DNA of 64,000 nucleotides from Achromobacter spanius. Lineage in GTDB: Bacteria; Pseudomonadota; Gammaproteobacteria; Burkholderiales; Burkholderiaceae_B. The position numbers and the translations under genes were made by a program. Positions 26,676 through 35,474 of the stretch are shown here, one piece after another. Numbering within the stretch: position 1 is the stretch's first letter; each line of letters starts with the position of its first letter. The stretch spans positions 496,001-560,000 of the forward strand of contig NZ_CP121261.1 of assembly GCF_029637605.1 (NCBI RefSeq). Direction: 5' to 3'. Under the pieces are notes generated by a model, which saw nothing but the letters and a program-made list of their open reading frames with translations, ran no database searches and was not told the origin of the DNA.

Positions 26676-26798
26676 ATAAAAGCTGGGGGCTCAATATCGC
26701 GAACGCGAGATCGGCTGAATGACAACGACCCCGAACTTGTGTTTGTGAAGCCCCAGTCATCCTTTTGATTTCCCCCAGACGTTTGGAGGTGGCCGATT

Positions 26799-26824
26799 GC
26801 CCATCCCGCGGTTGCAGGATGGGC
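26799..26824 (-). terminator. Possible stem-loop after the Bug gene
   Basis: GCCCATCC (26799-26806) and GGATGGGC (26817-26824) pair perfectly around a 10-base loop, ten bases beyond the stop of the Bug gene on the minus strand. No T-run follows, so it may be an attenuating or RNA-stabilising stem, not a true terminator. Confidence 0.35.
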
Positions 26825-26834
26825 GGGGTGGTGC

Positions 26835-27860
26835 TTAGTCTATGCGGGCGCCGGAGATCTTGACGGCCTCGGCCCACTTTGCGATTTCCTTCTGCACGAA
26901 GGACTGGAACTGCTCAGGCGTCGACGGCGTAAATTCGCTGCCGGCGGCGATCATTTTTTCTTTTGCCTTCGGGTCGGACATGACTTCACGCATGTCCGAC
27001 GAGATCTTCTCCACCAGCGACTTGGGCGTGCCCTTGGGCGCGAAGAAGCCAGACCAGGGCGGCGCGGCATAGCCCGCGAAGCCCTGTTCGGCCACCGTAG
27101 GGTAGTTGGGCGCGCTTGCAAAGCGGTCGGCCGTGGTCAGCGCAATGATTTTCAGCTTCCCGCTCTTCGCATAGGCCTGCACAGCGGGCAATCCCGTAAT
27201 GCCGACCTGGATCTGGCCGCCCAACAGGTCGGTCACCATCGGGGCACTGCCGCGGTACGGAATATGCGAAAGCTCGAACTTGCCCTGGTTCTTGAGCATT
27301 TCCATGCCCAGATGGGAAGCCGTGCCGTTGCCGTCGGAACCATACGAGTAGTGCGCATCCGGCTTCTTCAACAGCGCGATGAGTTCCTGCAGGTTGTTGG
27401 CCGGCACGTCATTGTTGACGATGATGGCGTTGGGGTAGAGCGTGGCTTGCGTGACCGCCTCGAAATCCTTGATCGGGTCGTAGCGCATGTTCTTGTAGAG
27501 CGAGGTGTTGATGCCGTGCGAACCCGTGACGCCCAGCACCAGGGTGTAGCCATCGGGCGCGGCGCGCGCCACGTATTCCGAGCCGACGTTACCGCCCGCG
27601 CCCGGTTTGTTTTCGACGACGACGGGCTGGCCCCACTTCTTGGACAGGCCTTCGGCCACCAGGCGCGCGGTGATGTCGGTGGCGCCACCGGCCGGGAACG
27701 GCACCACGATAGTGACCGGGTGCGTGGGAAAGTTGTCCGTGCCTTGCGCAAAGGCAGGCGCGGCGGCCAGTCCGGCGGCGCCGACAAGGATAGCCAGCGC
27801 GCCAAGGACCTTGCGGCGCGGCATGCGCCCGTGGGTTGCTGAGGTAATCGAGTGCGTCAT
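26835..27860 (-). CDS. Bug/TctC-family periplasmic substrate-binding protein
   Basis: 341 residues. The N-terminus carries PRRKVLGALAILVGAAGLAA with cleavage near AFAQGT. The twin arginine makes Tat export possible. The core shows FPTHPVTIVVPFPAGGATD, VENKPGAGGNVGSEYVAR, LSHIPYRGSAPMVTDLLGG and a final WAEAVKISGARID. It binds a small carboxylate-like ligand in the periplasm. It lies 55 bases after an SDR gene in the operon that also carries the isocitrate-lyase-family enzyme, so its ligand is probably the substrate or an early intermediate of that pathway. No TctA/TctB genes are nearby. Confidence 0.93.
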   Translation of the reverse strand: MTHSITSATHGRMPRRKVLGALAILVGAAGLAAAPAFAQGTDNFPTHPVTIVVPFPAGGATDITARLVAEGLSKKWGQPVVVENKPGAGGNVGSEYVARAAPDGYTLVLGVTGSHGINTSLYKNMRYDPIKDFEAVTQATLYPNAIIVNNDVPANNLQELIALLKKPDAHYSYGSDGNGTASHLGMEMLKNQGKFELSHIPYRGSAPMVTDLLGGQIQVGITGLPAVQAYAKSGKLKIIALTTADRFASAPNYPTVAEQGFAGYAAPPWSGFFAPKGTPKSLVEKISSDMREVMSDPKAKEKMIAAGSEFTPSTPEQFQSFVQKEIAKWAEAVKISGARID

Positions 27861-27915
27861 GTTTCAAGCCCCTTGTTATGTGGTGTATGTACTGCGTGAA
27901 GAAACGGCGGCCGCG

Positions 27916-28689
27916 CTATTGCGCGGTGTATCCGCCGTCGGCACGAATGTCCGTGCCCGTGATGAACGAGGCAGCCTCGCTGATCAGAAAAACCGTGGTC
28001 TGCGCGACCTCTTCGGCGGTGCCGAGTCGCCCGACCGGATACTTGGTGGCCAATGCGGCATTGGCCTCCTGCGCGCTGCCGTAACGATCCACCAGCCGGC
28101 TGGTCAAGACCGCGCCGGGCGACAGGCTCAAGGCGCGGATGCCGTCGGCCGCGTGGTCCACGGCGATGGCGCGCGCCAGCGCGATCAGGCCAGCCTTGCT
28201 TGCGCTGTAGGCGCCACGCCCCGGCGCGGCGACGCTTCCTAATTGCGAAGCAATGTTCAGCACGACGCCGCCGCCAGCGCGCGCCATGTGCGCAATCGCC
28301 CACTTGCTCATCAGCCATGCACCGGTCAGGTTCACGTCCAGCGCTAGCCGCCATTGTTCCGGCGTCAGGTCAGCGACCTTCACGCCTGGCGTGACCGTGG
28401 CGGCGTTGTTCACCAACTTGTCGATGGAGCCCCAGTGCGTGGCGACCTGTTCCACGGCCGACCGGGAGGCGCTGACGTCCGCGACGTCGCAGCTAAGGGC
28501 CAAGATTCGGGATGGCGCGACGGCAAACGTCCGGCAGCATTGCGCCAGCATGTCCGCGTCCCGATCCAATAGCGCCACGCGGGCGCCCGCATCCAGGCAA
28601 TGCTTGGCGATAGCCTGTCCTAATCCGCCGGCAGCGCCGGTCACAATCACAATCTTCCCGTCCAACACGGGTGCGCTCGTCGTTGTCAT
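27916..28689 (-). CDS. Short-chain dehydrogenase/reductase
   Basis: 257 residues from the ATG at 28689. Cofactor motif TGAAGGLGQAIAKH near residue 18, NNAATV instead of the usual NNAG, and catalytic residues in LNIASQLGS and YSASKAGLIALARAI. It ends in FITGTDIRADGGYTAQ, the normal C-terminus for classical SDRs. The start overlaps the stop of the next upstream SDR gene by four bases (ATGA), so the two are translationally coupled. Two tandem SDRs suggest successive or stereospecific oxidation of a hydroxy-acid intermediate. The substrate is unknown. Confidence 0.92.
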   Translation of the reverse strand: MTTTSAPVLDGKIVIVTGAAGGLGQAIAKHCLDAGARVALLDRDADMLAQCCRTFAVAPSRILALSCDVADVSASRSAVEQVATHWGSIDKLVNNAATVTPGVKVADLTPEQWRLALDVNLTGAWLMSKWAIAHMARAGGGVVLNIASQLGSVAAPGRGAYSASKAGLIALARAIAVDHAADGIRALSLSPGAVLTSRLVDRYGSAQEANAALATKYPVGRLGTAEEVAQTTVFLISEAASFITGTDIRADGGYTAQ

Positions 28690-29405
28690 GGCGTCATTGC
28701 CCCCAACGAGGCGCCGCCGCACACATAGAGCGTCTGCCCCGTGATGGCTCCCGCCTCGTCGCTCAGAAAGAAGGCGATGGTCGCGGCGACTTCGCGCGCG
28801 TCTATCAGGCGGCCAAGCGGCAGCTCGACGCTCGGCGCGGCCCCGCGTTTCGGATCGTTCAGCATGGGAGTGTCGACCGCGCCGGGCGCAATCACGTTGA
28901 CCGTGATGCCCCGGCCGACGAGTTCCGCGGCCAAGCTTCGCGCCAAGCCAATCTGCGCCGACTTGGTGGCGGCATACGCCAAGCGGTGCGCGCGACCCAG
29001 CACGGCGCGGCTGGACACCAGCACAATGCGGCCGCGGCCGTCGGGTAGTTGTGGCGCCAAGGCCCTGACCAGCGCCATCGGCGCGGCGCCATGCAGGCGC
29101 CAGAGCAACTCTGCGTCTTCCGGCCGCGTATCCAGTGCACCGCCGGTGCGCACCAGGCCGGCGCAGTGCACCAGCGCGGTTGGGTCGCAACTGTCCAAGC
29201 CGGCACACAAGGCGTGCAACGCGGCGGGGTCGGACAAGTCGCAAACCAGATGGCGGTACTGTGCGTGGCTCTTGACGGCGGCGGGCGCGATATCCACGCC
29301 GGTTACCCACCAGCCGGCCGCCAGCAGTCGCTCGGTCAGCGCCAGTCCAATGCCGGATGCCGCACCTGTCAGGACGCAATGCGCCGACACGTTACGCTCG
29401 TTCAT
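28686..29405 (-). CDS. Short-chain dehydrogenase/reductase
   Basis: 239 residues. Cofactor motif TGAASGIGLALTERLL lies near residue 13. An acidic Asp at the end of strand 2 (VTGVDIAP) suggests NAD preference. Catalytic Ser-Tyr-Lys are in VLVSSRAVLG and YAATKSAQIGLA, and VNVIAPGAVDTPM follows. It sits 12 bases after the isocitrate-lyase-family gene and overlaps the following SDR. It is more compact than its neighbour and clearly a different paralogue. Confidence 0.92.
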   Translation of the reverse strand: MNERNVSAHCVLTGAASGIGLALTERLLAAGWWVTGVDIAPAAVKSHAQYRHLVCDLSDPAALHALCAGLDSCDPTALVHCAGLVRTGGALDTRPEDAELLWRLHGAAPMALVRALAPQLPDGRGRIVLVSSRAVLGRAHRLAYAATKSAQIGLARSLAAELVGRGITVNVIAPGAVDTPMLNDPKRGAAPSVELPLGRLIDAREVAATIAFFLSDEAGAITGQTLYVCGGASLGAMTP

Positions 29406-29417
29406 GGCAGTGCTCGG

Positions 29418-30314
29418 TCAGGTGTCCAGCGTCGTCAGGCGCTTTTCCATGGCGCGCATCTGCTCGTAGCCCATCAGTTGCATGATGTCTTCGATGCCCG
29501 CCACCAGATCGGGACGGTCGACCGGTTCGCCCGTGGCGATCACGCCTTGCATGACCTGCAGCGCTTGGCGCATGCCGTAGATGGCGGCGGCGGGCAGCAT
29601 GCGGGGCAGGCTGATCCGCTTGACGCCAATTTCCTTCAGGCGCGGCAGCGGAATCAGCGGCGTGGTGGGACGGTTGCGGATGCCGAAGCCCATGTTGATG
29701 CTGACCGGGATGCCCGCGGCGTCCACCAGTCGCTTGATATCGTCTTCAGTGCGCACAGCATCGGGAAAAAGCATGTCCGCGCCTGCGCGGGCGTATGCGC
29801 GCGCACGCTTGACCGCGCCTTCAATGCCCTCGATGGCGAGCGAGTCCGTGCGGGCGATGATGACGAAATCGTCGTCGCGCCGCGCCAGGCATGCGGCCTC
29901 GATCTTCTTGACCATCTCGGCTTCGCTGACGACGTCTTTGCCGGGCATGTGGCCGCAGCGCTTGGGGCTGACCTGGTCTTCAAGATTGATCCCCGCGACG
30001 CCGGCTTCCTCGAACATCTGCACGGTATGGTAGACATTGACCGGATTGCCGTAGCCGGTGTCTGCGTCGGCAGTGAGCGGGATGGAGACGGACCTTGCCA
30101 GGTGGCGGCAGTGGGTGACGTTTTCGGCCAGGCCCATTACGCCGATATCGGCGATGCCCAATAGCGCGTTCGACACGGCCGCGCCGCTGGTGCAGGCGGT
30201 CTTGAAACCAGCGGCTTCAACCAGGCGGACGCTGTATCCATCGTAAACACCGGGGGACACGAGGAAGGGTTCGTTCTTCAGCAATTGCCGGAACTGGTTG
30301 CGCGGGTTGTTCAT
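29418..30314 (-). CDS. Isocitrate lyase/PEP mutase family C-C lyase
   Basis: 298 residues from the ATG at 30314, which has GGAG eight bases ahead. A second ATG five codons upstream lacks a site. The metal and catalytic loops are intact: SPGVYDGYSVRL, DADTGYGNPVNV, INLEDQVSPKRCGHMPGK and IIARTDS. The KRCGH loop with its cysteine marks lyases such as methylisocitrate lyase and 2,3-dimethylmalate lyase, not PEP mutases. Such enzymes split a 2-hydroxy diacid to pyruvate or glyoxylate plus a monoacid. First structural gene after the GntR regulator. A second member stands at 61402 in the other cluster. Confidence 0.9.
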   Translation of the reverse strand: MNNPRNQFRQLLKNEPFLVSPGVYDGYSVRLVEAAGFKTACTSGAAVSNALLGIADIGVMGLAENVTHCRHLARSVSIPLTADADTGYGNPVNVYHTVQMFEEAGVAGINLEDQVSPKRCGHMPGKDVVSEAEMVKKIEAACLARRDDDFVIIARTDSLAIEGIEGAVKRARAYARAGADMLFPDAVRTEDDIKRLVDAAGIPVSINMGFGIRNRPTTPLIPLPRLKEIGVKRISLPRMLPAAAIYGMRQALQVMQGVIATGEPVDRPDLVAGIEDIMQLMGYEQMRAMEKRLTTLDT

Positions 30315-30335
30315 GTCGTGCTGCTCCAAAGGGCG

Positions 30336-31058
30336 TTATGCGGCCGAGACGGGGTGCCCGGCGATGCCGGACGCCCCTTCTGCCAGGTGTTCAAACAGGT
30401 GTTGCGCTGCGCGTTCGATGTGGGAGCGCATGAGCGACTCCGCCAGCTCAGCATCGCGCGTACGAATGGCGCGCAAGATCTGCCAGTGTTCGGCGTAGGC
30501 GTCGTCCTTGCGTTCAAGCACGGTGCCGGAGTGCCGGCGATAGACGCGCAACAGGTGATAGAGGTCGCCGCACAGGGCGTTGATGATGCGGGTGTTGCCG
30601 CTGGCCAGCACGATGCGCTCGTGGAAGTCGAAGACACGGGGCGCCGGTGCGCCGCCGTTGGCGGCCTCCAGGTGGCGCTGGCGGTCCTGCTCCAGCTCGA
30701 CCAGCAACTGCGCGACTTCCTCGTCGCTCATGCGGCGAGTGGCCAAATTGCAGGCCACGCCTTCCAGCGCCATCCGCATTTGGAAGAGTTCCAGCGCGGA
30801 CTCCGCCGATAGCGTCACGACGCGCGCCTTGATGTAGGGCTCGCGTGTGACCAGCTGGATGCCTTGAAGGCGGCGAACCGCTTCGCGAACCGGGCCGCGG
30901 CTGACGCCGAATTCCTGCGCCAGTGCAACCTCATTAATGACGCTGCCCGGCGCCAGCCTGCCTTGGTAGATCGCATCCAGCACGCGGTCGAACACCACGT
31001 CGGCCAGTGGGCCGGTGGCGTCTTCCTTGGTGACAGTGGAGGGCGTGGAAATGTCCAT
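30336..31058 (-). CDS. GntR-family regulator, FadR subfamily (FCD domain)
   Basis: 240 residues. The winged helix is seen in VFDRVLDAIYQGRLAPGSVI, ALAQEFGVSRGPVREAVRRL and EPYIKARVV. The all-helical FCD ligand domain follows, with LFQMRMALEGVACNLA and metal-binding histidines in FHERIVLASGN, HWQILRAI and SHIERAAQHL. FCD regulators usually repress catabolic operons until a carboxylate effector binds. It heads the minus-strand operon 21 bases before the lyase gene and is divergent from the aconitase-like operon, so it probably controls both. Candidate operators overlap both promoters. Confidence 0.94.
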   Translation of the reverse strand: MDISTPSTVTKEDATGPLADVVFDRVLDAIYQGRLAPGSVINEVALAQEFGVSRGPVREAVRRLQGIQLVTREPYIKARVVTLSAESALELFQMRMALEGVACNLATRRMSDEEVAQLLVELEQDRQRHLEAANGGAPAPRVFDFHERIVLASGNTRIINALCGDLYHLLRVYRRHSGTVLERKDDAYAEHWQILRAIRTRDAELAESLMRSHIERAAQHLFEHLAEGASGIAGHPVSAA

Positions 31059-31098
31059 AGTGTTAACAGCCTATCAAAGGGGTCTAAAAAGTGTCAAC
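31057..31098 (-). promoter_or_regulatory. Candidate promoter/operator of the gntR-lyase operon
   Basis: On the minus strand TTGACA (31097-31092) lies in GTTGACACT, the same 9-mer that forms the -35 of the opposite promoter. TGTTAACA (31061-31068) is a perfect palindrome next to the regulator start codon, within ATAGTGTTAACAGCCTAT. No good -10 was found. Confidence 0.4.
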
Positions 31099-31285
31099 TC
31101 TTTTGCGATCTGGTTTATTGCGTCGCAGTTTGAGGTTGCCAGAACTTTCCATAGCTTTCAGCGGAGATTACGCCTATTTTAAAGGGTTTTCCCTGATATA
31201 AAAGACAGGTGGCTATCTATCAACACTTTCAAGGAGCTTGTTCGGTCTTGTTTTTGGGGAAGGTAGGCATGCCTTGTTTATCTCT

Positions 31286-31301
31286 ATAGTGTTGACACTA
31301 T
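31286..31301 (+). promoter_or_regulatory. Operator/-35 of the aconitase-hydantoinase operon
   Basis: ATAGTGT-TG-ACACTAT is a perfect inverted repeat with 7-bp arms. It contains a consensus -35 TTGACA (31292-31297). A weak -10 TAAGAT (31316-31321) lies 18 bases on and overlaps the annotated start codon, so either the true start is the ATG at 31356 or another -10 is used. A repressor bound here would block RNA polymerase. Confidence 0.55.
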
Positions 31302-31319
31302 TGTTTTTAAGGTCGTAAG

Positions 31320-34049
31320 ATGGTCTCAGTTGAGATTCTCCCTATTCCCGCTGCCATGATCCAGTCTTTCTCCTGTCGCGGCAGGGCGCTGCACTATGCG
31401 GACCTGTCCGCCGCCGCCCAAGCCGAAGGTCGCGACATCCAGGCGTATCCCTATGTCATCCGCGTGCTGCTGGAGAACCTCCTGCGGCACCAAGCCTGGG
31501 GCGCGGCCGTATCCGAAGCGGAAATCGGCAGGCTTTGGGATTGGGGGCGGCACCCTGGGGCCGATCTGCCGCTGCATGTAGCTCGGGTGATCCTGCCGGA
31601 CTCCAGCGGGCTGCCTGTGCTGCAGGACCTGGCGGCCTTGCGCGACGCGGTGGCCCAGGCAGGCGGGGACGCCGCGCAAGTCGACACGCAAATTCCCGTG
31701 GATCTGATCGTGGATCATTCGCTTCAGGTCGACTATTGGGGCGACGTCGGAGCGGTGCAGCGCAACCTGCGCCGCGAATTCGAACGCAACGACGAACGCT
31801 ACCGATTCTTGAAGTGGGCGCAGCAAGCCTACAAGGGATTGCGCGTCATCACGCCCGGCATCGGGATCATCCATCAGGTCAACCTGGAATACTTGGCACC
31901 GGTAGTGGCGTGCCAGACAAGGCCGGACGGCGAGTGGGCCTACCCGGATTTCGTGATCGGCGGCGATTCCCATACGCCCATGGTCAACGCGCTTGGCGTG
32001 CTGGGCTGGGGAGTGGGCGGCATCGACGCCGAGGCGGCCCTGCTGGGCCATGCCTACACCTTCCCGATCCCGGAGGTCGTGGGGGTGCGGTTGCACGGCG
32101 CCATTGAAGCGCCGGCCCTCACCACGGATGCCGCGCTGTTGGTTACGCAGCAACTTCGCATCGCGGGCGTGGTAGGCAGCATGGTCGAATTCTTCGGCCC
32201 GGCGGTGGCGGGGCTCAGTGTGCCCGAGCGCGCCACGATCGCCAACATGGCACCGGAATACGGCGCCACTTGCGGGTTCTTTCCGATCGACGCGCGCACG
32301 CTGGACTACGCACGCATGACCGGGCGCGACGAAGAGCAACTGGCGCTGATCGAAGCCTACGCGCGCGTCAACCTGCTATGGCGCGACGCTACGCAAGACG
32401 CGCCGGCCTATAGCCGGGTGATCGATATCGACCTGTCGGCGGCGCGTCCCAGCTTGGCGGGTCCGCGCCGTCCGCAGGACCGCATGGATGTTGCGGATGT
32501 CGCCGCGGACTTCCGCCGCCGCCTGGGCGCGCCGCAGTCGGAAGGCGGGTTCGATGTGGACATGGCCGCCGCCCTGCCGGTGGTCCGCGACGTCGTCGGT
32601 CATGGCTCGGTGGCGCTGGCGGCGATCACCTCTTGCACCAACACGTCCAACCCCAGCGTGATGCTGGCGGCCGGCCTGATCGCGCAGAAAGCGCTGGCGC
32701 GTGGCCTGACGCCGCCCGCATGGGTCAAGCGATCGCTGGCGCCCGGCTCGCGCGCCGTCACTCGCTATCTGGAGTCCGCGGGGTTGCTGACGGCCCTGCA
32801 AGCCCAGGGTTTTTACGTCATCGGTTACGGCTGCACCACTTGCGGCGGTAAATCAGGCCCGCTGGATTCGGGGGTGGCGGACGCCATCGTCGAAGGTAGT
32901 CTGGTCGCCACCGCCGTGCTGTCGGGCAATCGGAATTTCGAAGGACGCATCCACAAACTGCTGCGCGCCAATTACATCGGGTCGCCCGCGATGGTGGTGC
33001 TGTATGCGCTGGCGGGCCGCATCGACGTGGACTTCGAGCGCGAGCCGCTGGGGCCGGGCGCGGACGGCGAGCCAGTCTATCTGCGCGATGTCTGGCCCCG
33101 CCAAGACGAGATCGCAGCCTTGTTGCCGCTTGCTTCGGACCCGGCGCTGTTTGCCGAAGTCTATGACCCAGCCAGCCTGGACAGCGTGATCTGGCGAGAC
33201 CTGGCCGCGCCAGTGGGCTTGCGCTTTCCTTGGGATCCGGATTCTCAATACCTGGTCGAACCGCCGTTCTTCAAGACCGAACCCGGCCGCGACGCGTTGG
33301 CCGACTTGGCGGCTGGCCTGGCGCACGGGCGCGTGCTGGCGGCGTTTGGCGATTCCCTGACCACAGACCACATTTCGCCCAGCGGTGAGATCCCGGCCGA
33401 CACGCCCGCGGGCATGTACCTGATCGGCAAGGGTGTGGCGCCGCGCGACTTCAACACCTATGTGGCCCGCCGTTGCAACCATCACGTCATGACGCGCGCC
33501 ACCTTCGCCAACATCCGCATCAAGAACGCCCTGACACCGGGCGTGGAAGGCGGCGTCACTCGCCACTACCCAAGCGGCAGGCTCATGCCGATTGTCGATG
33601 CCGCGACGGCCTACCGCGAGGCGGGCGAGGCCTGCGTCATCCTGGGCGGCAAGGACTACGGCATGGGCAGCAGCCGCGATTGGGCCGCGAAAGGCTCGGC
33701 ACTGCTGGGCGTGCGCGCGGTGATCGCGGAGTCGTTCGAGCGCATTCATCGCGCCAATCTGGTGGGTATGGGCGTGCTACCGCTGGCGTTTGCGCCCGGC
33801 CAGGGCTGGCGCCAGTTGGGGCTGACCGGCGCGGAGACGCTGCGCTTGGAGAATGTGGCCGATGGCGTGTTGAAGGGGGAACCCATTGACGTGACCGCCG
33901 AGGACGGGGATCGCCGAGTGCGCTTCCAGGCCTATGCCCAGGTGCTTACGCACGCCGAACGCAAGCTCATGGCGGAAGGCGGAATCCCCGCCAGCGTCCT
34001 CAATGCTTTCTTGACCGGCACTACGGCCGCCGACGCGGCCCATTGCTGA
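31320..34049 (+). CDS. AcnA-type aconitase-family hydratase, divergent active site
   Basis: 909 residues, full AcnA length, with all four aconitase domains. The iron-sulfur cysteines are Cys439 (ITSCTNTSNPS), Cys505 and Cys508 (GYGCTTCGGKSGPL). DSHTPMVNALGVLGWGVGGI and MGSSRDWAAKG are conserved. Several normally invariant stretches differ: AcnA proteins usually have CTTCIGNSGP, DFTGVP and RRGN with RGTFAN, where this one has CTTCGGKSGP, DSSGLP and RRCN with RATFAN. It is probably a specialised hydratase and not the housekeeping aconitase. Start is AAGG-supported at 31320, but 31356 is possible. It is followed 30 bases later by a dihydropyrimidinase-family gene. Confidence 0.88.
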   Translation: MVSVEILPIPAAMIQSFSCRGRALHYADLSAAAQAEGRDIQAYPYVIRVLLENLLRHQAWGAAVSEAEIGRLWDWGRHPGADLPLHVARVILPDSSGLPVLQDLAALRDAVAQAGGDAAQVDTQIPVDLIVDHSLQVDYWGDVGAVQRNLRREFERNDERYRFLKWAQQAYKGLRVITPGIGIIHQVNLEYLAPVVACQTRPDGEWAYPDFVIGGDSHTPMVNALGVLGWGVGGIDAEAALLGHAYTFPIPEVVGVRLHGAIEAPALTTDAALLVTQQLRIAGVVGSMVEFFGPAVAGLSVPERATIANMAPEYGATCGFFPIDARTLDYARMTGRDEEQLALIEAYARVNLLWRDATQDAPAYSRVIDIDLSAARPSLAGPRRPQDRMDVADVAADFRRRLGAPQSEGGFDVDMAAALPVVRDVVGHGSVALAAITSCTNTSNPSVMLAAGLIAQKALARGLTPPAWVKRSLAPGSRAVTRYLESAGLLTALQAQGFYVIGYGCTTCGGKSGPLDSGVADAIVEGSLVATAVLSGNRNFEGRIHKLLRANYIGSPAMVVLYALAGRIDVDFEREPLGPGADGEPVYLRDVWPRQDEIAALLPLASDPALFAEVYDPASLDSVIWRDLAAPVGLRFPWDPDSQYLVEPPFFKTEPGRDALADLAAGLAHGRVLAAFGDSLTTDHISPSGEIPADTPAGMYLIGKGVAPRDFNTYVARRCNHHVMTRATFANIRIKNALTPGVEGGVTRHYPSGRLMPIVDAATAYREAGEACVILGGKDYGMGSSRDWAAKGSALLGVRAVIAESFERIHRANLVGMGVLPLAFAPGQGWRQLGLTGAETLRLENVADGVLKGEPIDVTAEDGDRRVRFQAYAQVLTHAERKLMAEGGIPASVLNAFLTGTTAADAAHC

Positions 34050-34079
34050 CAACACGCATCATTCGGGAAACACGACATC

Positions 34080-35441
34080 ATGCTGGATCTCTTACTGACC
34101 AATGCAAGGCTGCTGCTGCCGCAGCAGGGCCTGACCGAGGGTGTGCTGGGCGTCATTGACGGCCGCATCGCCATCATTGCCGAACCCGGTACGCCGCTTG
34201 AGGCCCGCGAAACGATCGATTGCCAGGGGCTGTGGGTGCTGCCCGGCCTGATCGACCCTCACGTGCACTTCGGCTTTGGTTCGCCGGAGACCGACTTCGA
34301 GACCGAGTCGCGCTTCGCCGCGCTGGGCGGCACCACTACCGTGCTGTCGTTCCATCGGTCCGCGGACATCCGCGAATCATTTGAAAAGGTGCGCGACCGC
34401 GCGCTGTCGCAAAGCTGCGTGGACTTCGGCTTCCATTTCGGCATCACCAGCAATCTGCATGTGGAAACGCTTGAGGAAATTTCACGCCGTTTCGGCGTGT
34501 CTTCCTACAAGCTCTACATGATGTACAAAGGCGCCGCGGGCCTGTCCAAGGGCTTCACCGACATCGACGACGGCTTGCTGTATTCGGCCTTGCGCGCCAC
34601 GGCCGCCATCCCCGGCGCGATCATGGGCGTGCACTGCGAAAACGTCGAGGTCATCCCCGTGCTGAGAGACCCTCTGCGCGCGGCCGGCCGCGACGATTTG
34701 AAGGCTTGGAACGAGCAGAGCCCGGACTTCCTGGAAGCCGAGAACGTGCACCGCGTGTGCTACTTCGCGGCGAAGACGGGCGCCGCGGTCAATATCGTGC
34801 ACCTGAGCAGCCGCGAAGCGCTGGACGAGGCGCGGCGCCATCGGCGCACCCCCGGCGCGCCGCCCATTTATGTCGAGACCTGCCCGCACTACCTCTTCCT
34901 GAACGACGAGTCGCCCGCCGGGACCTATGCCAAGGTCAATCCGCCGGTGCGAGGCCAAAGCGATGTGGACGCCATGTGGGAAGGCGTGCTGGATGGCTCC
35001 ATCACCACGATAGGCACCGACCACGTGCCCCGCAAGCGGGCAACCAAAGACACGGACATCTGGGCCGCCAGCAACGGGTTCCCGGGCACCGGCCTGATGC
35101 TGCCGATCTTGCTGCACGAAGGCTATCACCGCCGCGGAGTCCCCCTGGAGACGCTGATGAAGGTCAGTGCCGAAAGCTCAGCTCGCATCTATCGCATGCC
35201 GGGCAAGGGCAGCATCGAGATCGGCAAGGACGCGGATCTGGTGATCGTTGACCCTGACCTGGAACGCACCGTCGATCCGGCCAACCTGGAATCGAACTCC
35301 GACTACTCGCCATACGAGGGCATGTCCCTGAAAGGCTGGCCCGTGCGCACGCTGGTGCGCGGACGGACCGTGGCGCTCGACGGCCGCATCACCGACGCAG
35401 CCCGCGCCAATCCTGGCGGCCGTTATCTCAAGCGTCTTTGA
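34080..35441 (+). CDS. Dihydropyrimidinase/hydantoinase-family cyclic amidohydrolase
   Basis: 453 residues of the amidohydrolase superfamily. The binuclear metal ligands are His61 and His63 (LIDPHVHFG), a lysine likely carbamylated (Lys150 in YMMYKG), His185 (GVHCENVEV), a histidine in VNIVHLSSREA and the Asp in TIGTDHVPRKR. The C-terminal GSIEIGKDADLVIVDPDLE is typical of hydantoinases, dihydropyrimidinases and imidases, which open a cyclic amide ring to a linear acid amide. It sits between the aconitase-like gene and an amidase-type gene in one operon, which fits ring opening followed by amide cleavage. Allantoinase and dihydroorotase are alternatives I consider less likely. Confidence 0.88.
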   Translation: MLDLLLTNARLLLPQQGLTEGVLGVIDGRIAIIAEPGTPLEARETIDCQGLWVLPGLIDPHVHFGFGSPETDFETESRFAALGGTTTVLSFHRSADIRESFEKVRDRALSQSCVDFGFHFGITSNLHVETLEEISRRFGVSSYKLYMMYKGAAGLSKGFTDIDDGLLYSALRATAAIPGAIMGVHCENVEVIPVLRDPLRAAGRDDLKAWNEQSPDFLEAENVHRVCYFAAKTGAAVNIVHLSSREALDEARRHRRTPGAPPIYVETCPHYLFLNDESPAGTYAKVNPPVRGQSDVDAMWEGVLDGSITTIGTDHVPRKRATKDTDIWAASNGFPGTGLMLPILLHEGYHRRGVPLETLMKVSAESSARIYRMPGKGSIEIGKDADLVIVDPDLERTVDPANLESNSDYSPYEGMSLKGWPVRTLVRGRTVALDGRITDAARANPGGRYLKRL

Positions 35442-35474
35442 ACTGAATCCAACTTCTTTCCGACGGACACCACT

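Noticed and set aside
31320..34049. Housekeeping aconitase acnA
   Set aside because: Length and fold agree, but several active-site loops are altered and the operon context is catabolic, so I do not assign the symbol.
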